Source: Scleromatobacter sp038243995 (GTDB taxonomy: Bacteria; Pseudomonadota; Gammaproteobacteria; Burkholderiales; Burkholderiaceae_C). Taken from it: a stretch of 64,000 bases of DNA. Below the pieces are notes generated by a model. The model was given only the letters and a program-made list of their open reading frames with translations. It had not been told where the DNA came from and did no database searches. A program made the position numbers and the translations under genes. Location: positions 1 to 64,000 of the forward strand of contig JBBRTV010000001.1 in NCBI GenBank assembly GCA_038243995.1, read 5' to 3'. Of this stretch, positions 23,054-32,122 are shown in pieces; positions within the stretch are counted from its first letter, which is position 1; every line of letters starts with the position of its first letter.

Positions 23054-26000
23054 CTACCGGAGGATCCCAGCGCCCCGTCCGCCTGGACTCGGCGAGGGTT
23101 CGCGCCGCAGCAGCGCATAGAAGGCAGGCATCGCCAGCAGTGCCAGCGGCAACTGCACGACCAGGCCGGAGATGATGGCGATGGCCAGGGGTTGCTGCAT
23201 TTCCGAGCCCCGGCCGATGGCGAATGCGAGCGGCAGCAGGGTGAGGATGGCGGCGATGGTGGTCATCGCGATCGGCCGCATGCGATTCTGGCCCGCCAGC
23301 ACGAGCGATTCGTGGACGCTGCGTCCCGGCTCCACTTCGCGCTGTTCCGAGAAGTAGAAGATCCCCACCTCCGTCACGATGCCGATCACCATCGTCATGC
23401 CCATCATGGCGGTGATGTTCAGCTCGATGCCCGTGAGCCAGAGGCCGACGAAGACGGCCGAGACCGACAGCAACGATGTCGCCATGATGGCGATCGCGAT
23501 GGCGAAGCGCTCGTAGATGAACAGCAGCAGCACGAAGACGAGGACGGCCGCCGCCGCGAACACCTTCAGTAGTCCATGGAATGCGATCTGCTGCTGCGAA
23601 TACAGTCCGCCCAATTCGACATGCACGCCCGCGGGAATCACCGCCGGACCAGCCAGCATCTTCTTGACGTCTGCCATCACCGAGCCGAGATCGCGCTGAT
23701 CCAGGCGAGCGGTCACCGCGATCATCCGCTTCAGGTTTTCCTTGCCGATCTCGGCCTGGCCGACGACGGTCTCGAAGGTGGCGATGCGGCCGAGCGGGAA
23801 CACATGGCCGTCGGGGGCACGGATCGGGATCGACGCGAGGTCTTCCACATGGTGTCGCCGGTCGGCCGGCGTCATGACACGCACGCCCACGGTCTTCACG
23901 CCGACGAGCATCTGCGTCGCCACGTTGCCGTCGAGTGCGGAAGTGGCGGCCTGCGCCGCGACCGACGGATCGACTGCCTCGAGCGCCGCCCTGGCGCGAT
24001 CGATGTGGATCTCGAGTGCGTCGCCGGCGGGATTGATGCCATCGCGCACGTCGACCACGCCGGGCACCTTGGCCAGGCGCTGCGCGACATCGGAGGCAAG
24101 CGCGGAAAGCTGCGCGGCGTTGTCCGAGAACAGTTTGATCTCGACCGGCTGGGGCACCGCGGTCAGGTCGCCGATCAGGTCTTCCATCAACTGCGCCATC
24201 TCCACCGACAGCCCCGGCACCTGCGCCTCGACCTTGGTGCGGATCTCTTCCATCACCACGTCCACCGGACGCCGCCCGGCTGGCTTGAGGCGGATGAAAA
24301 AATCGCCCGAGTTCGCCTCGCTCAGCCCGCCGCCCAGCCCGGTACCGGTGCGGCGCGAGAAGGTCTGCACGTCCGGCGTCGCCAGGATGATCTTTTCGAC
24401 CTGTTTGAGCAGCCGATCCGATTCGGACAACGCCGTCCCGGGAGGACTCTTGTAGTCGAGCACGAAGCCGCCTTCGTCGATCGCCGGCACAAAGCCCGAG
24501 CCCACGTGGACGAATGCGAAAGCTCCCAGCGCAGCGAGCGGGATCACGACGACGAACACCCACAGCGGGCGCGCCAGCACGCGCACCATGAGCCGGCCGT
24601 AGCGCTCCTTGAGATGCTCGCTGAAGCGACCGCCCTCCTTTCTGTTCGCCTCCTGTTCGCCCAGGAACGCTCCCGCCAGGATCGGCACGCCTACGGCGGT
24701 GACCACGAAGGAGATGAGCAGCCCGCCCGCCATCGTGATCGACAAGGCCTTGAAGAACGCGCCGCTGACTCCCGTGAGGAAGGCCAGCGGGGCGAAGATC
24801 ACCAGCGTGGCTGCGCTCGAACCCGCCAGCGGCCCCAGGAACTCCGTGGCGGCGCGGCGCACGGTCGCGGCCACGCCGCCGCCTGTCGTGTCGCCGGCCG
24901 CCCCGCGCGCCCGCAGGCGACGCACGATGTGCTCCGTCATCACGATCGCATCGTCGATGACGAGTCCGACCGCGGCCGCCATCCCCCCCAGCGTCATCAC
25001 GTTGAAGCTGAGCTTCATCAGCGACAACAGCAGCACGGTGACGGCCAGCACGGTGGGGACGACGACCACCGCGATCAACGTCACCTTCAGGCTGCGCAGG
25101 AACACCAGCAGCACGATCGCGGCCAACGCGGCACCGATCAGGATCGCGTCGCGCACGCTCGCGGCGGAAGCCGTCACCAGGTCGCTCTGGTCGTACCAGT
25201 TCGCGATCACGATGCCAGGCGGCAGCTGCGGCTGGAGGGCCGCCAGTTCCTTCTTGACGTCGGTCGCAATCTGCACGCTGTTGCTGCCGGGCTGCTGGTA
25301 GATCGAGAGCAGCACGGCGTCCCGGCCATCGGCGGTGACGCGGATCCACTGCGGCACGGCGCCGTGTCGCACCGTGGCGACGTCGCTCAGCCGCACGAGG
25401 CCGGTGGAGCCGCTGCCGACGACGGTCTGGCCGATGTCGTCGGCCGTCTTCAGCGATGAATCGGTCAGCACCAGCAGCAGCCTGTAGCGATCTTCCAGCT
25501 TGCCGGCGGCGTTGATGACGTTCGTCGCCGCCAGCGCCTTGGAGACGTCGTCCAGCGTCAGTCCCAGTGCCCGCAGGCGCAGCGGATCCACGACGACCTG
25601 GAGCTCGTCCACCGCACCGCCCATCGCGTCGGCGCGGGAAACGCCGCCGATGCTCGCGAGGATCGGCGCGATCTGGTAGTCCGCCACGCTGCGCAGGGTC
25701 GCGAGCGAGACTGTCTTCGAGGTCAGGCTGTACGCGATGATGGGGAACACCGTGGGATCCATGCGCTTTGTCTCCAGCAGCGTGCCGGCGGGCAGCTGCG
25801 GCATGATCCGGGCCGTGGCGGCATCGACCTGCAGCGTGGCCGACGCCATGTCGCTACCCCAGTCGAAGCTCACCGAGATCTCGGCCGCGCCGCGGCTGGT
25901 AGTCGAGCGCACCCGGTTCACGCCGGGAACGCGGCGGATCGCCTGCTCCATGGGCCGCGTGACCATCGCCTCCATTTGCGCCGCTGGCCGATCGCCGGCA

Positions 26001-26149
26001 TCGAGCGAGACCACGACGCGCGGAAAGTCCACGGTGGGAAACAGCGACGACGGCAGACTGAACGTGGCCGCCGCTCCGGCCAGCGCCGCGACGACCAGGA
26101 CGAACATCAGGGAGCGGCAATGCCGGGCGGCCCAGTCGCTGAACGTCAC
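23054..26149 (-). CDS. RND efflux transporter, inner-membrane pump
   Basis: The 1031-aa proton-driven pump of a tripartite efflux system has twelve membrane helices and two large periplasmic loops. The N-terminus is TFSDWAARHCRSLMFVLVVA. The TM4 proton-relay motif AVGLVIDDAIVMTEH has paired aspartates as in AcrB-type (HAE) pumps, and the second half carries MMGMTMVIGIVTEVGIFYF. Drug or metal specificity cannot be set from sequence. The start is GTG at 26149, giving a GTGA overlap with the upstream membrane-fusion gene; the longer open frame overlaps that gene out of phase. It is the last gene of a six-gene operon. Confidence 0.92.
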   Translation of the reverse strand: MTFSDWAARHCRSLMFVLVVAALAGAAATFSLPSSLFPTVDFPRVVVSLDAGDRPAAQMEAMVTRPMEQAIRRVPGVNRVRSTTSRGAAEISVSFDWGSDMASATLQVDAATARIMPQLPAGTLLETKRMDPTVFPIIAYSLTSKTVSLATLRSVADYQIAPILASIGGVSRADAMGGAVDELQVVVDPLRLRALGLTLDDVSKALAATNVINAAGKLEDRYRLLLVLTDSSLKTADDIGQTVVGSGSTGLVRLSDVATVRHGAVPQWIRVTADGRDAVLLSIYQQPGSNSVQIATDVKKELAALQPQLPPGIVIANWYDQSDLVTASAASVRDAILIGAALAAIVLLVFLRSLKVTLIAVVVVPTVLAVTVLLLSLMKLSFNVMTLGGMAAAVGLVIDDAIVMTEHIVRRLRARGAAGDTTGGGVAATVRRAATEFLGPLAGSSAATLVIFAPLAFLTGVSGAFFKALSITMAGGLLISFVVTAVGVPILAGAFLGEQEANRKEGGRFSEHLKERYGRLMVRVLARPLWVFVVVIPLAALGAFAFVHVGSGFVPAIDEGGFVLDYKSPPGTALSESDRLLKQVEKIILATPDVQTFSRRTGTGLGGGLSEANSGDFFIRLKPAGRRPVDVVMEEIRTKVEAQVPGLSVEMAQLMEDLIGDLTAVPQPVEIKLFSDNAAQLSALASDVAQRLAKVPGVVDVRDGINPAGDALEIHIDRARAALEAVDPSVAAQAATSALDGNVATQMLVGVKTVGVRVMTPADRRHHVEDLASIPIRAPDGHVFPLGRIATFETVVGQAEIGKENLKRMIAVTARLDQRDLGSVMADVKKMLAGPAVIPAGVHVELGGLYSQQQIAFHGLLKVFAAAAVLVFVLLLFIYERFAIAIAIMATSLLSVSAVFVGLWLTGIELNITAMMGMTMVIGIVTEVGIFYFSEQREVEPGRSVHESLVLAGQNRMRPIAMTTIAAILTLLPLAFAIGRGSEMQQPLAIAIISGLVVQLPLALLAMPAFYALLRREPSPSPGGRGAGILR

Positions 26150-27231
26150 GGTGCGGCGTCCTTGACGGCCATGCCGTCCTGCAGCTCGTAGTTGCCTTCG
26201 ACGACGACCGGCAGCTTGGCGTCGGCGAGACCGTCGATCGCCACCAGCGTGCCGTTGTCGATCCGGCGCGTCACCGCTACCCGGTGTGCCTTGCCGCCAG
26301 CGACCTGGAACAGGTAGTCGCCACGCTCGTCGGTCAGCACCGCGTTGCGCGGCACCGCGATCGCCGAGATCGCTCCCACGTCGAGTCGGGCGCGCACCTT
26401 CATGCCCGCGGCCAGTTGCGATGCGACGCCGCGCGGCAGCAGCGCGACCGCGCCGACCAACTGGGTCTTCGGATCGACGGTGTTCTGGACCTCGCTCACC
26501 AGCAGATCGATGGGGGGGGCGCTCGCGCCGGGCGCGACCAGCGGCCACAGGGTGACATGCGTGCCCGTGCGCACCTTCTCGCGATCGGACGGTTCGATGC
26601 CTATCACCACGCGCAGCGTATCCACCCGCCCGATCTGCATCACCGGCGCACCTGCCTGGACACGGTCACCCTGCAACGCAGCCACGCTGGCCACCACGCC
26701 GTCGAACGGCGCGAGGAGCGTGCTCGTGGCCTGTCCTCCGTCCTGCTCGGCCAGGGCGCGCACGGCGCCCTGCGTATCGCGCATCGCCTTGTCGGCGCTG
26801 TCGACTTGCGACTGGGTGGCCAGGCGCAAGGCCAGCAACTGCTTCTGCCGATCCCACTCGCGCTGCGCCAGCGCCGCGGCATCCACGGCCTGTCGGTAGG
26901 ACTCGCGCACCGCCGGGTCGGGCGCCAGGCGCGCCAGCACGTCACCTTTGGCGACCCGGTCCCCCGTCACGACGGAGAGTTCGGTCACCTGGCCGGCACG
27001 CGCGAAGCCCAGTCCCCGGGTCTGGCCGGCGGTCACGTCGCCGACGGCGTCCAGCATCTGGGCCACGATCCGTACGCGCGCAGCCTCGCTCTTGATCTGC
27101 ACCACAGGCACGGCGGGCGCCGGCGCGGCGGCGTCCGGGCCGGCGGCCTGGGACCGCACCGCAGCCCAGCCGCCAAGGCCGGCGGCGATGCACGCGGAGG
27201 CGACGAGCCCCCAACCGAAGGAACGCTTCAT
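26146..27231 (-). CDS. RND efflux membrane-fusion (adaptor) protein
   Basis: A 361-aa HlyD/AcrA-family periplasmic adaptor linking the pump to the outer-membrane channel. An N-terminal signal anchor (RSFGWGLVASACIAAGLGGW) is followed by a lipoyl/barrel-sandwich half (GQVTELSVVTGDRVAKGDVL), an alpha-hairpin, the second lipoyl half (APFDGVVASVAALQGDRVQAG) and the beta-barrel. It overlaps both neighbours by 4 nt (ATGA upstream, GTGA downstream), a sign of strict coupling. Confidence 0.93.
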   Translation of the reverse strand: MKRSFGWGLVASACIAAGLGGWAAVRSQAAGPDAAAPAPAVPVVQIKSEAARVRIVAQMLDAVGDVTAGQTRGLGFARAGQVTELSVVTGDRVAKGDVLARLAPDPAVRESYRQAVDAAALAQREWDRQKQLLALRLATQSQVDSADKAMRDTQGAVRALAEQDGGQATSTLLAPFDGVVASVAALQGDRVQAGAPVMQIGRVDTLRVVIGIEPSDREKVRTGTHVTLWPLVAPGASAPPIDLLVSEVQNTVDPKTQLVGAVALLPRGVASQLAAGMKVRARLDVGAISAIAVPRNAVLTDERGDYLFQVAGGKAHRVAVTRRIDNGTLVAIDGLADAKLPVVVEGNYELQDGMAVKDAAP

Positions 27232-28640
27232 GAAGATTGCTCGCTGGAGTGACTGTGGGCAGCAGGGGCGGGCTGCGCAACCGGCGTGGCGGTCGACTCG
27301 ACCCTCGCGCCGACCAGCGCCTGCAACGCGATCGCCTGTTCCTGCAAGGCCTCGCCGGCATTGACGCGCTCGAGGCGACGCGCCAGGAGCGCACTCTCGA
27401 TGTTGGTGAGCGTGAGCGCATCGATGTTGCGCGCCTGGAAGGCCTGGCGCGCACGCTCGGCGGCCGTCTCGAGCGCCGTCATCGAATCGTCGATGTCGGC
27501 CAGCTGACGCCGCAGGATGGCCTGTTCGTCGAGCAGGCGGCTCGATTCGCCGGCCGTGGCGTCGAGCCGCTGCTGGTAGGCCAGCCTCAGCATGTCGCGC
27601 GTGGCCGATTCGATCGCGATGTTGCCGCGGTTGCGGTTGAACAGCGGCAGCGCGATGCCCAGCGACAGGCCGATTGTCTCGACGCTGCCGGTATCGCGGG
27701 CGCGCGTCGGGCCCACGGTGATGGCCGGGAACTGGGATCGCAGCGCGCCCCGGTAGCGGTCATCCTGCGCCTCGAAGCCCGCCTGCAACGCCAGCAGGTC
27801 GGGGCGGCGCTTGCCGGCGACCGCGAGCGCAGCCCGCACTTCGACCACATCCATGGTCTCGACGTCGGATGAGCCGACGAGCGTCAATGCCAACTCCGGC
27901 GCGAGACCGAGCAACGCGTTGAGTTCGTGGTGCGACTGATTGCGCTGCCGTTCGAGATCGCGCCACTGGCGCTCGGCGTCCTCGAAGGCGGCGAGCAGCG
28001 GCGTGGTGCCGTCGCTGGTGACCAGGCCGCGATCGACCGCCCGCATCACGTCGTCGAGGCGCGCACTTGCGTCGGCACGGCGTGCCGCCAGCAAAGCCTG
28101 CGACCGCGCGATCGCGTCGAGTTTGACGAACAGCATCCGTGCCTGCGCCACCGTCTGCCACTCCTGCCACAGCAGGTCGAGATCGGTCTTGCGCGCGTCG
28201 GCGTCGCCGGCGGCGCGGATCGACGAACGCGCCAGCAGCGCGGCGACGTCGATCGCGAGGCCGGCGCTGTACGCGAGCACCGTGCCGGGTGTCGAGCCCA
28301 GGACGCGGTCGCTGCTCAACGCGAGCTGCGGATCGGGCAGCAGCCCGGCCGAGAAGGCCTGCGCGCGCGTGACGCCCGCGGCGGCCCGCAGCGCCTTCAG
28401 GTCCGGGCTGTTGGCGACGGCCAGCATCGCGACTTCGGTCATGTCGAGGCCGTCCGACGGGTCGAAGCGGTGCGTGCGCAGCGACGGCCCGGGCATGGAC
28501 GCGGTGTCGACGACGAGCCGGCTCGCGTCGCGCACCAGGCCGTCGGTATCGGGCAAGGTCGATGGCTGGTAGCTGGCGCAACCGGCTGCGCTCGCGGCCG
28601 CGACGGCGAGCGTGCAAAGTGAAGACTTGAGATGTCTCAT
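27228..28640 (-). CDS. Outer-membrane efflux lipoprotein (TolC/OprM-like)
   Basis: The 470-aa outer-membrane factor has a lipoprotein signal (AAASAAGCASY; lipidated Cys at about 21). Two repeated coiled-coil halves follow, with typical stretches such as ANSPDLKALRAAAGVTRAQA and GKRRPDLLALQAGFEAQDD. The C-terminal tail (AHSHSSEQSS) is His-containing. It is the third component of the tripartite pump and overlaps the sensor kinase gene by 4 nt. Confidence 0.9.
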   Translation of the reverse strand: MRHLKSSLCTLAVAAASAAGCASYQPSTLPDTDGLVRDASRLVVDTASMPGPSLRTHRFDPSDGLDMTEVAMLAVANSPDLKALRAAAGVTRAQAFSAGLLPDPQLALSSDRVLGSTPGTVLAYSAGLAIDVAALLARSSIRAAGDADARKTDLDLLWQEWQTVAQARMLFVKLDAIARSQALLAARRADASARLDDVMRAVDRGLVTSDGTTPLLAAFEDAERQWRDLERQRNQSHHELNALLGLAPELALTLVGSSDVETMDVVEVRAALAVAGKRRPDLLALQAGFEAQDDRYRGALRSQFPAITVGPTRARDTGSVETIGLSLGIALPLFNRNRGNIAIESATRDMLRLAYQQRLDATAGESSRLLDEQAILRRQLADIDDSMTALETAAERARQAFQARNIDALTLTNIESALLARRLERVNAGEALQEQAIALQALVGARVESTATPVAQPAPAAHSHSSEQSS

Positions 28641-29953
28641 GCGATCTTCTGGCGATAGGTGAAGCGCAGGCCGGGCCCGCCGTCCAGCCGACCCGACAGG
28701 CCTGCCGTGCCGCCGAGTGCCTGCGCGGCGCTGCGCACGATGGCCAGCCCGAGGCCGCTGCCGACCTGCTGGGTGCCGAGGATGCGGAAGAAGGGCTCGA
28801 ACACGCGATCGCGCTGTGCGGGGTCGATACCCGGACCCGTATCCTCGACGCTGAAGACCGCGCGCCCGTCGTGCACTTCCACGCTCACGTCGACGGCACC
28901 GCCGGTGGGCGTATAGCGCACGGCGTTGTCGATCGCGTTGCGGGCGAGCGCATGGACGTGCGAGACGTCGCCGCGCACGACGGCGGCGTCGAGGCGCAGG
29001 CAGCCCAGATCCACGCCGCGCGCTTCGGCGAGCGGCAAGGATTCCTCGATGGCGGCGCGCACCACGTCATCGAGGGCGACCGGCTGTTCGTGCGCGGGCG
29101 CCGCCCCCTGCAAGCGCGCAAGCCTGAGCAACTGCTCGATCAGCTCGGAAACGCGGGTCAGCCCGCGTTGCAGCGCATCCAGCCGCGTGCGCGCCTCGGG
29201 CGGGAGCCCGGCGTGCGCGAGGTTGTCGGCCTGCACGCGCGTGGCGGCTACCGGCGTGCGGAGTTCGTGCGCCGCATCGGCCACCATCCGGCGCTGCTGC
29301 GCGAGCGCCATGCCCAGGCGGGCCAGCAGGCGGTTGACGGCATGGACAAGGGGCAGGGCCTCCAGCGGCACCCTGGACGGATCGAGCGCGGCGAGCCTGC
29401 CTTCGTCGACCTGGTCGACTTCTTCTGACAAGGCCAGCAGGCGCGCGAAGCCCTGCCGCAGCTGGAAGTTGACGATCAGCAGCAGCAGCGGCACCAGCGC
29501 CAGCACCGGAACCAGCGTGAGCAGCGCGCTGCCGCGCGCCACCTCGTCGCGCACCGTCTGCCGCTGCGCGACGCCGAATGCCTGCCCGCCCGCATTGCGG
29601 CTCACCACCACGCGCCAGTGCACGTTGCCCGATTCGAGGGATTGCAGGCCCGGGTGCAGCGTCGCGGGCAGCAGGACGTCGATGCGGGGATCCGGATCGA
29701 CCGCAGGGGCGCCGAGCTCGCGCACGACGAAATGTGTTTCCGCATCCTCGCCGTCCCTGGGCCGAAACGGCCCCTGGCTGGCCAGTCGCGGCTGGGTCGC
29801 GAGCACCGCAGCCACTTGCGCCAGCTGGGCGTCCTGCAGCTCGTTGGCGGCGTCGTAAGACAGCGCGAACGACAGCGCCGCCGTGGCCGCGCTGATGACG
29901 ACGATGGAGGCGGACAGCCACAGGAACAGGCGGTGTCGCAGCGAGCCGCTCAT
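28637..29953 (-). CDS. Two-component sensor histidine kinase
   Basis: A 438-aa QseC/CusS-like membrane kinase. Two membrane helices (residues about 10-30 and 145-167) flank a periplasmic sensing region of about 110 residues. Then come a HAMP-like linker, the phospho-acceptor His in MVADAAHELRTPVAATR, the N box AIDNAVRYTPTGG, and the G boxes DTGPGID and GSGLGLAIV. The signal is unknown; location in the pump operon suggests it senses the pump substrate (inference). It overlaps its regulator by 4 nt. Confidence 0.93.
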   Translation of the reverse strand: MSGSLRHRLFLWLSASIVVISAATAALSFALSYDAANELQDAQLAQVAAVLATQPRLASQGPFRPRDGEDAETHFVVRELGAPAVDPDPRIDVLLPATLHPGLQSLESGNVHWRVVVSRNAGGQAFGVAQRQTVRDEVARGSALLTLVPVLALVPLLLLIVNFQLRQGFARLLALSEEVDQVDEGRLAALDPSRVPLEALPLVHAVNRLLARLGMALAQQRRMVADAAHELRTPVAATRVQADNLAHAGLPPEARTRLDALQRGLTRVSELIEQLLRLARLQGAAPAHEQPVALDDVVRAAIEESLPLAEARGVDLGCLRLDAAVVRGDVSHVHALARNAIDNAVRYTPTGGAVDVSVEVHDGRAVFSVEDTGPGIDPAQRDRVFEPFFRILGTQQVGSGLGLAIVRSAAQALGGTAGLSGRLDGGPGLRFTYRQKIA

Positions 29954-30639
29954 CGCGCCACGCCTGTGCCATCGTCCGGACTCGCGCGTTCGACGCGCCA
30001 GCCCAGCCCGCGCACGTTACGAATGCGCTCCGCGCCCAGCTTGCGCCGCAGGCCATGGATGATGAAGTCGACGGCGTTGCTTTCCACCTCCTCGCCCCAG
30101 CCGTAGATCGACAGCTCGAGCTGGGCGCGCGACAGCACTGCGCCAGGACGCAGCAGCAGCGCCTGCAGCAGCGCGAACTCGCGCTGGGACAAGGCCTGTT
30201 CGATACCGTCCACGCGCACCGTCCTGGTCGCGAGTTCGAGCGCAAGTACGCCGTTGGTCAGCACCGACGTGGCCGCCCCGGCGCTGCGTCGCATCAGCGC
30301 GCGCAGCCTGGCAAGCAGCTCGCCGACGGCGAAGGGCTTGCCGAGATAGTCGTCGGCGCCGATGTCCAGGCCCTCGATGCGCTCGTCGACGGTGTCGCGC
30401 GCCGTGATCACCAGCACGGGCGTGGCGTCACCCGCGGCGCGCAGGCGCCTGAGCACCTCCAGGCCGTCGCGGCCGGGCAGGCCCAGGTCGAGCAACACCA
30501 GTGCGAAGTCGTGGTGCTGCAGCGCCGCCGACGCCAGGGTGCCGTCCTGCACCCAGTCGACCGCGCAGGAGGCGTCCTGGAGCGCCTGCACCACCGCGCT
30601 TCCCAGCATCTGATCGTCCTCCACCAGCAGCACGCGCAC
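29950..30639 (-). CDS. OmpR-family response regulator
   Basis: A 229-aa DNA-binding regulator with a receiver domain (RVLLVEDDQMLGSAVVQAL; phospho-acceptor Asp in LLDLGLPGRDG; KPF Lys) and a C-terminal winged helix (LSQREFALLQALLLRPGAVLS). The start is GTG at 30639, which follows GGGAGG and gives the family N-terminus; the open frame runs 80 codons further upstream without homology. It probably controls the pump operon in which it lies. Confidence 0.93.
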   Translation of the reverse strand: MRVLLVEDDQMLGSAVVQALQDASCAVDWVQDGTLASAALQHHDFALVLLDLGLPGRDGLEVLRRLRAAGDATPVLVITARDTVDERIEGLDIGADDYLGKPFAVGELLARLRALMRRSAGAATSVLTNGVLALELATRTVRVDGIEQALSQREFALLQALLLRPGAVLSRAQLELSIYGWGEEVESNAVDFIIHGLRRKLGAERIRNVRGLGWRVERASPDDGTGVAR

Positions 30640-30664
30640 GTCGGCCTCCCGTCTTCTCGTGGCT

Positions 30665-31666
30665 TCAGCGCCGCTTCTCGAGCACCAGGACGTAGAACGA
30701 ATCCGGCACGCCGGCGCGGCGCTCGCCTGCCTTCGCCGGCAGCAGATCGGCGGTGGGCAGGTACAGGCGATGCGTGGCCGGATCAGCGGCGATGGTGCGG
30801 GCGCCGGCCGCCGTGGGGATGGTCTCGACCGTCTCGACGCGCCCGGGCGCGGTCTCGCGCACGACGCTGATCGTGCCATCCTGGCCGTTCGCGCCGTAGG
30901 CCGCGCCGTCGAGCCAGGCCACGCCGTCGGAGCCGCCGCCGATGGGCGCGCGACCGATCACCTTGCCGGCGGGTTCGACCACGACCATCTGCTTGTTCTC
31001 GCAGACCGCGTAGAGCCGCTGCCGGTCGTCGACGGCCAGGCCGGACGGGCTGTCGCACGGCGCCAGCGACTGGCGGCGCAGCAGCTTGCCGGCCTTCGGA
31101 TCCAGCACCGCCATTTCGCTGGTGTCCTCGATGTTGAACCAGACGTTGCCGCCTTCGCCCAGTTGCGCGAACTCCGGCTTCCCGCCGACGGACAGCGTGG
31201 CGACGACGGTGCCATGTGCTGCGTCGATGATCGTCACGTCGTTCGACTTGCCGTTGAACGTCATGACGCGCGCGCTCGCCGGGTCGTACAGGATCGCGTC
31301 GGGATTGCTGCCGACCTTGATCGTAGAGACTGTCTTCAGTGTCGCGAGCTGGAACACCGTCACGGTGTCTGCCTTGCCGTCGCTGATGAAGCCCAGCCCC
31401 AGGTCCTGCGCGATGGCGATGCCGTGCACGCCGGCCGTGTCGGGAATGGTTCCAACCAGTCGATCGGTGAGCGTATCTATCACCTCGGTGCGGGACGCAT
31501 GCGAGACGTAGAGCCGATGGTGCGCGCTGTCCACGACGAGGTAGTCCCAGCGGGCCTCGCCGCCGATATGGATGCGCGCGACCTCTTTCAGGGACGGAAC
31601 GGCCGCAGCCGCGGTGGCAAGCGACGCGAGCTGAAGCGCCAGGAGTGTCGGGCCGAGACGGTTCAC
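30665..31666 (-). CDS. YncE-like periplasmic beta-propeller protein
   Basis: A 333-aa protein with a signal peptide (NRLGPTLLALQLASLATAAAA) and repeated 40-residue blades such as RVMTFNGKSNDVTIIDAAHG and HRLYVSHASRTEVIDTLTD, which match the YVTN/YncE seven-bladed propeller family. Such proteins bind ligands or DNA in the periplasm, and most have no assigned reaction. The start is GTG at 31666 after GGAGA. It is the first gene of the operon that continues with the response regulator 25 bp downstream, which hints at a role in sensing or binding the pump substrate. Confidence 0.8.
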   Translation of the reverse strand: MNRLGPTLLALQLASLATAAAAVPSLKEVARIHIGGEARWDYLVVDSAHHRLYVSHASRTEVIDTLTDRLVGTIPDTAGVHGIAIAQDLGLGFISDGKADTVTVFQLATLKTVSTIKVGSNPDAILYDPASARVMTFNGKSNDVTIIDAAHGTVVATLSVGGKPEFAQLGEGGNVWFNIEDTSEMAVLDPKAGKLLRRQSLAPCDSPSGLAVDDRQRLYAVCENKQMVVVEPAGKVIGRAPIGGGSDGVAWLDGAAYGANGQDGTISVVRETAPGRVETVETIPTAAGARTIAADPATHRLYLPTADLLPAKAGERRAGVPDSFYVLVLEKRR

Positions 31667-32122
31667 GTTTCATTCTCCGGAAGACGCGGAGCGTGCCGCG
31701 AAGCAGGCCGCGAATCTGGCGGCCTCGACGTCGGTCTTGCTCCACAGGAAAGGGCAATGGCTGCGGTACAGAGAAAATTGCGGGCCCACCAGCGGCAATC
31801 GCGCATGGGCACCGCCGCCTTCACGCCGTGCTCGGCCGCGGCGATGTCATCGACGTGCAAGGCTCGTACGATAAGGCCGCTGAATTAGCGGGGAGTTAGC
31901 GGACGTCGGAATTCAACCGTGGCGCTTGCCGAAGGTGTACTGCTTCTTCGAAGCCCGGCGCTCCAGGGCGAGCTCGGTGCGTCCTCGTTGACGGCCGTCA
32001 AGGCCGACCGGCGGCCGATTTCCTATCCTGGGCATTCGCCCGGTCGCGCGCCGTTGCGCGTCCGGACGCCGTCCCGAGACGCCTGCGGCAGGCGATGCCC
32101 CGCCCCGATCCTGGAACCCACG
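31667..32122. other. Divergent promoter region upstream of nnrS
   Basis: A 456-bp interval between the YncE-like gene (minus) and nnrS (plus). It contains the FNR-type promoter at 31988-32029. A plus-strand frame continues upstream from nnrS to 31919 but shows no homology. A minus-strand frame ending ASKKQYTFGKRHG at 31913 is anti-parallel to nnrS and was not taken as a gene. Confidence 0.5.
31988..32029 (+). promoter_or_regulatory. CRP/FNR-type promoter of nnrS
   Basis: A perfect 14-bp palindrome TTGACGGCCGTCAA (31988-32001) resembles the FNR/Dnr/NnrR consensus TTGAT-N4-ATCAA. A -10-like TATCCT lies at 32024-32029. With a start near 32036, the palindrome centre sits at -41.5, the exact class-II activator position. 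The leader to the nnrS ATG is about 87 nt. Confidence 0.6.

Noticed and set aside
22860..25349. An 829-codon minus-strand frame within the RND pump gene
   Set aside because: It overlaps the true pump frame in another phase and shows no transporter motifs.
30640..30879. An 80-residue N-terminal extension of the response regulator
   Set aside because: It is Arg/Pro/Ser-rich, lies over the end of the YncE-like gene, and the GTG at 30639 has a good ribosome-binding site and starts the receiver domain precisely.
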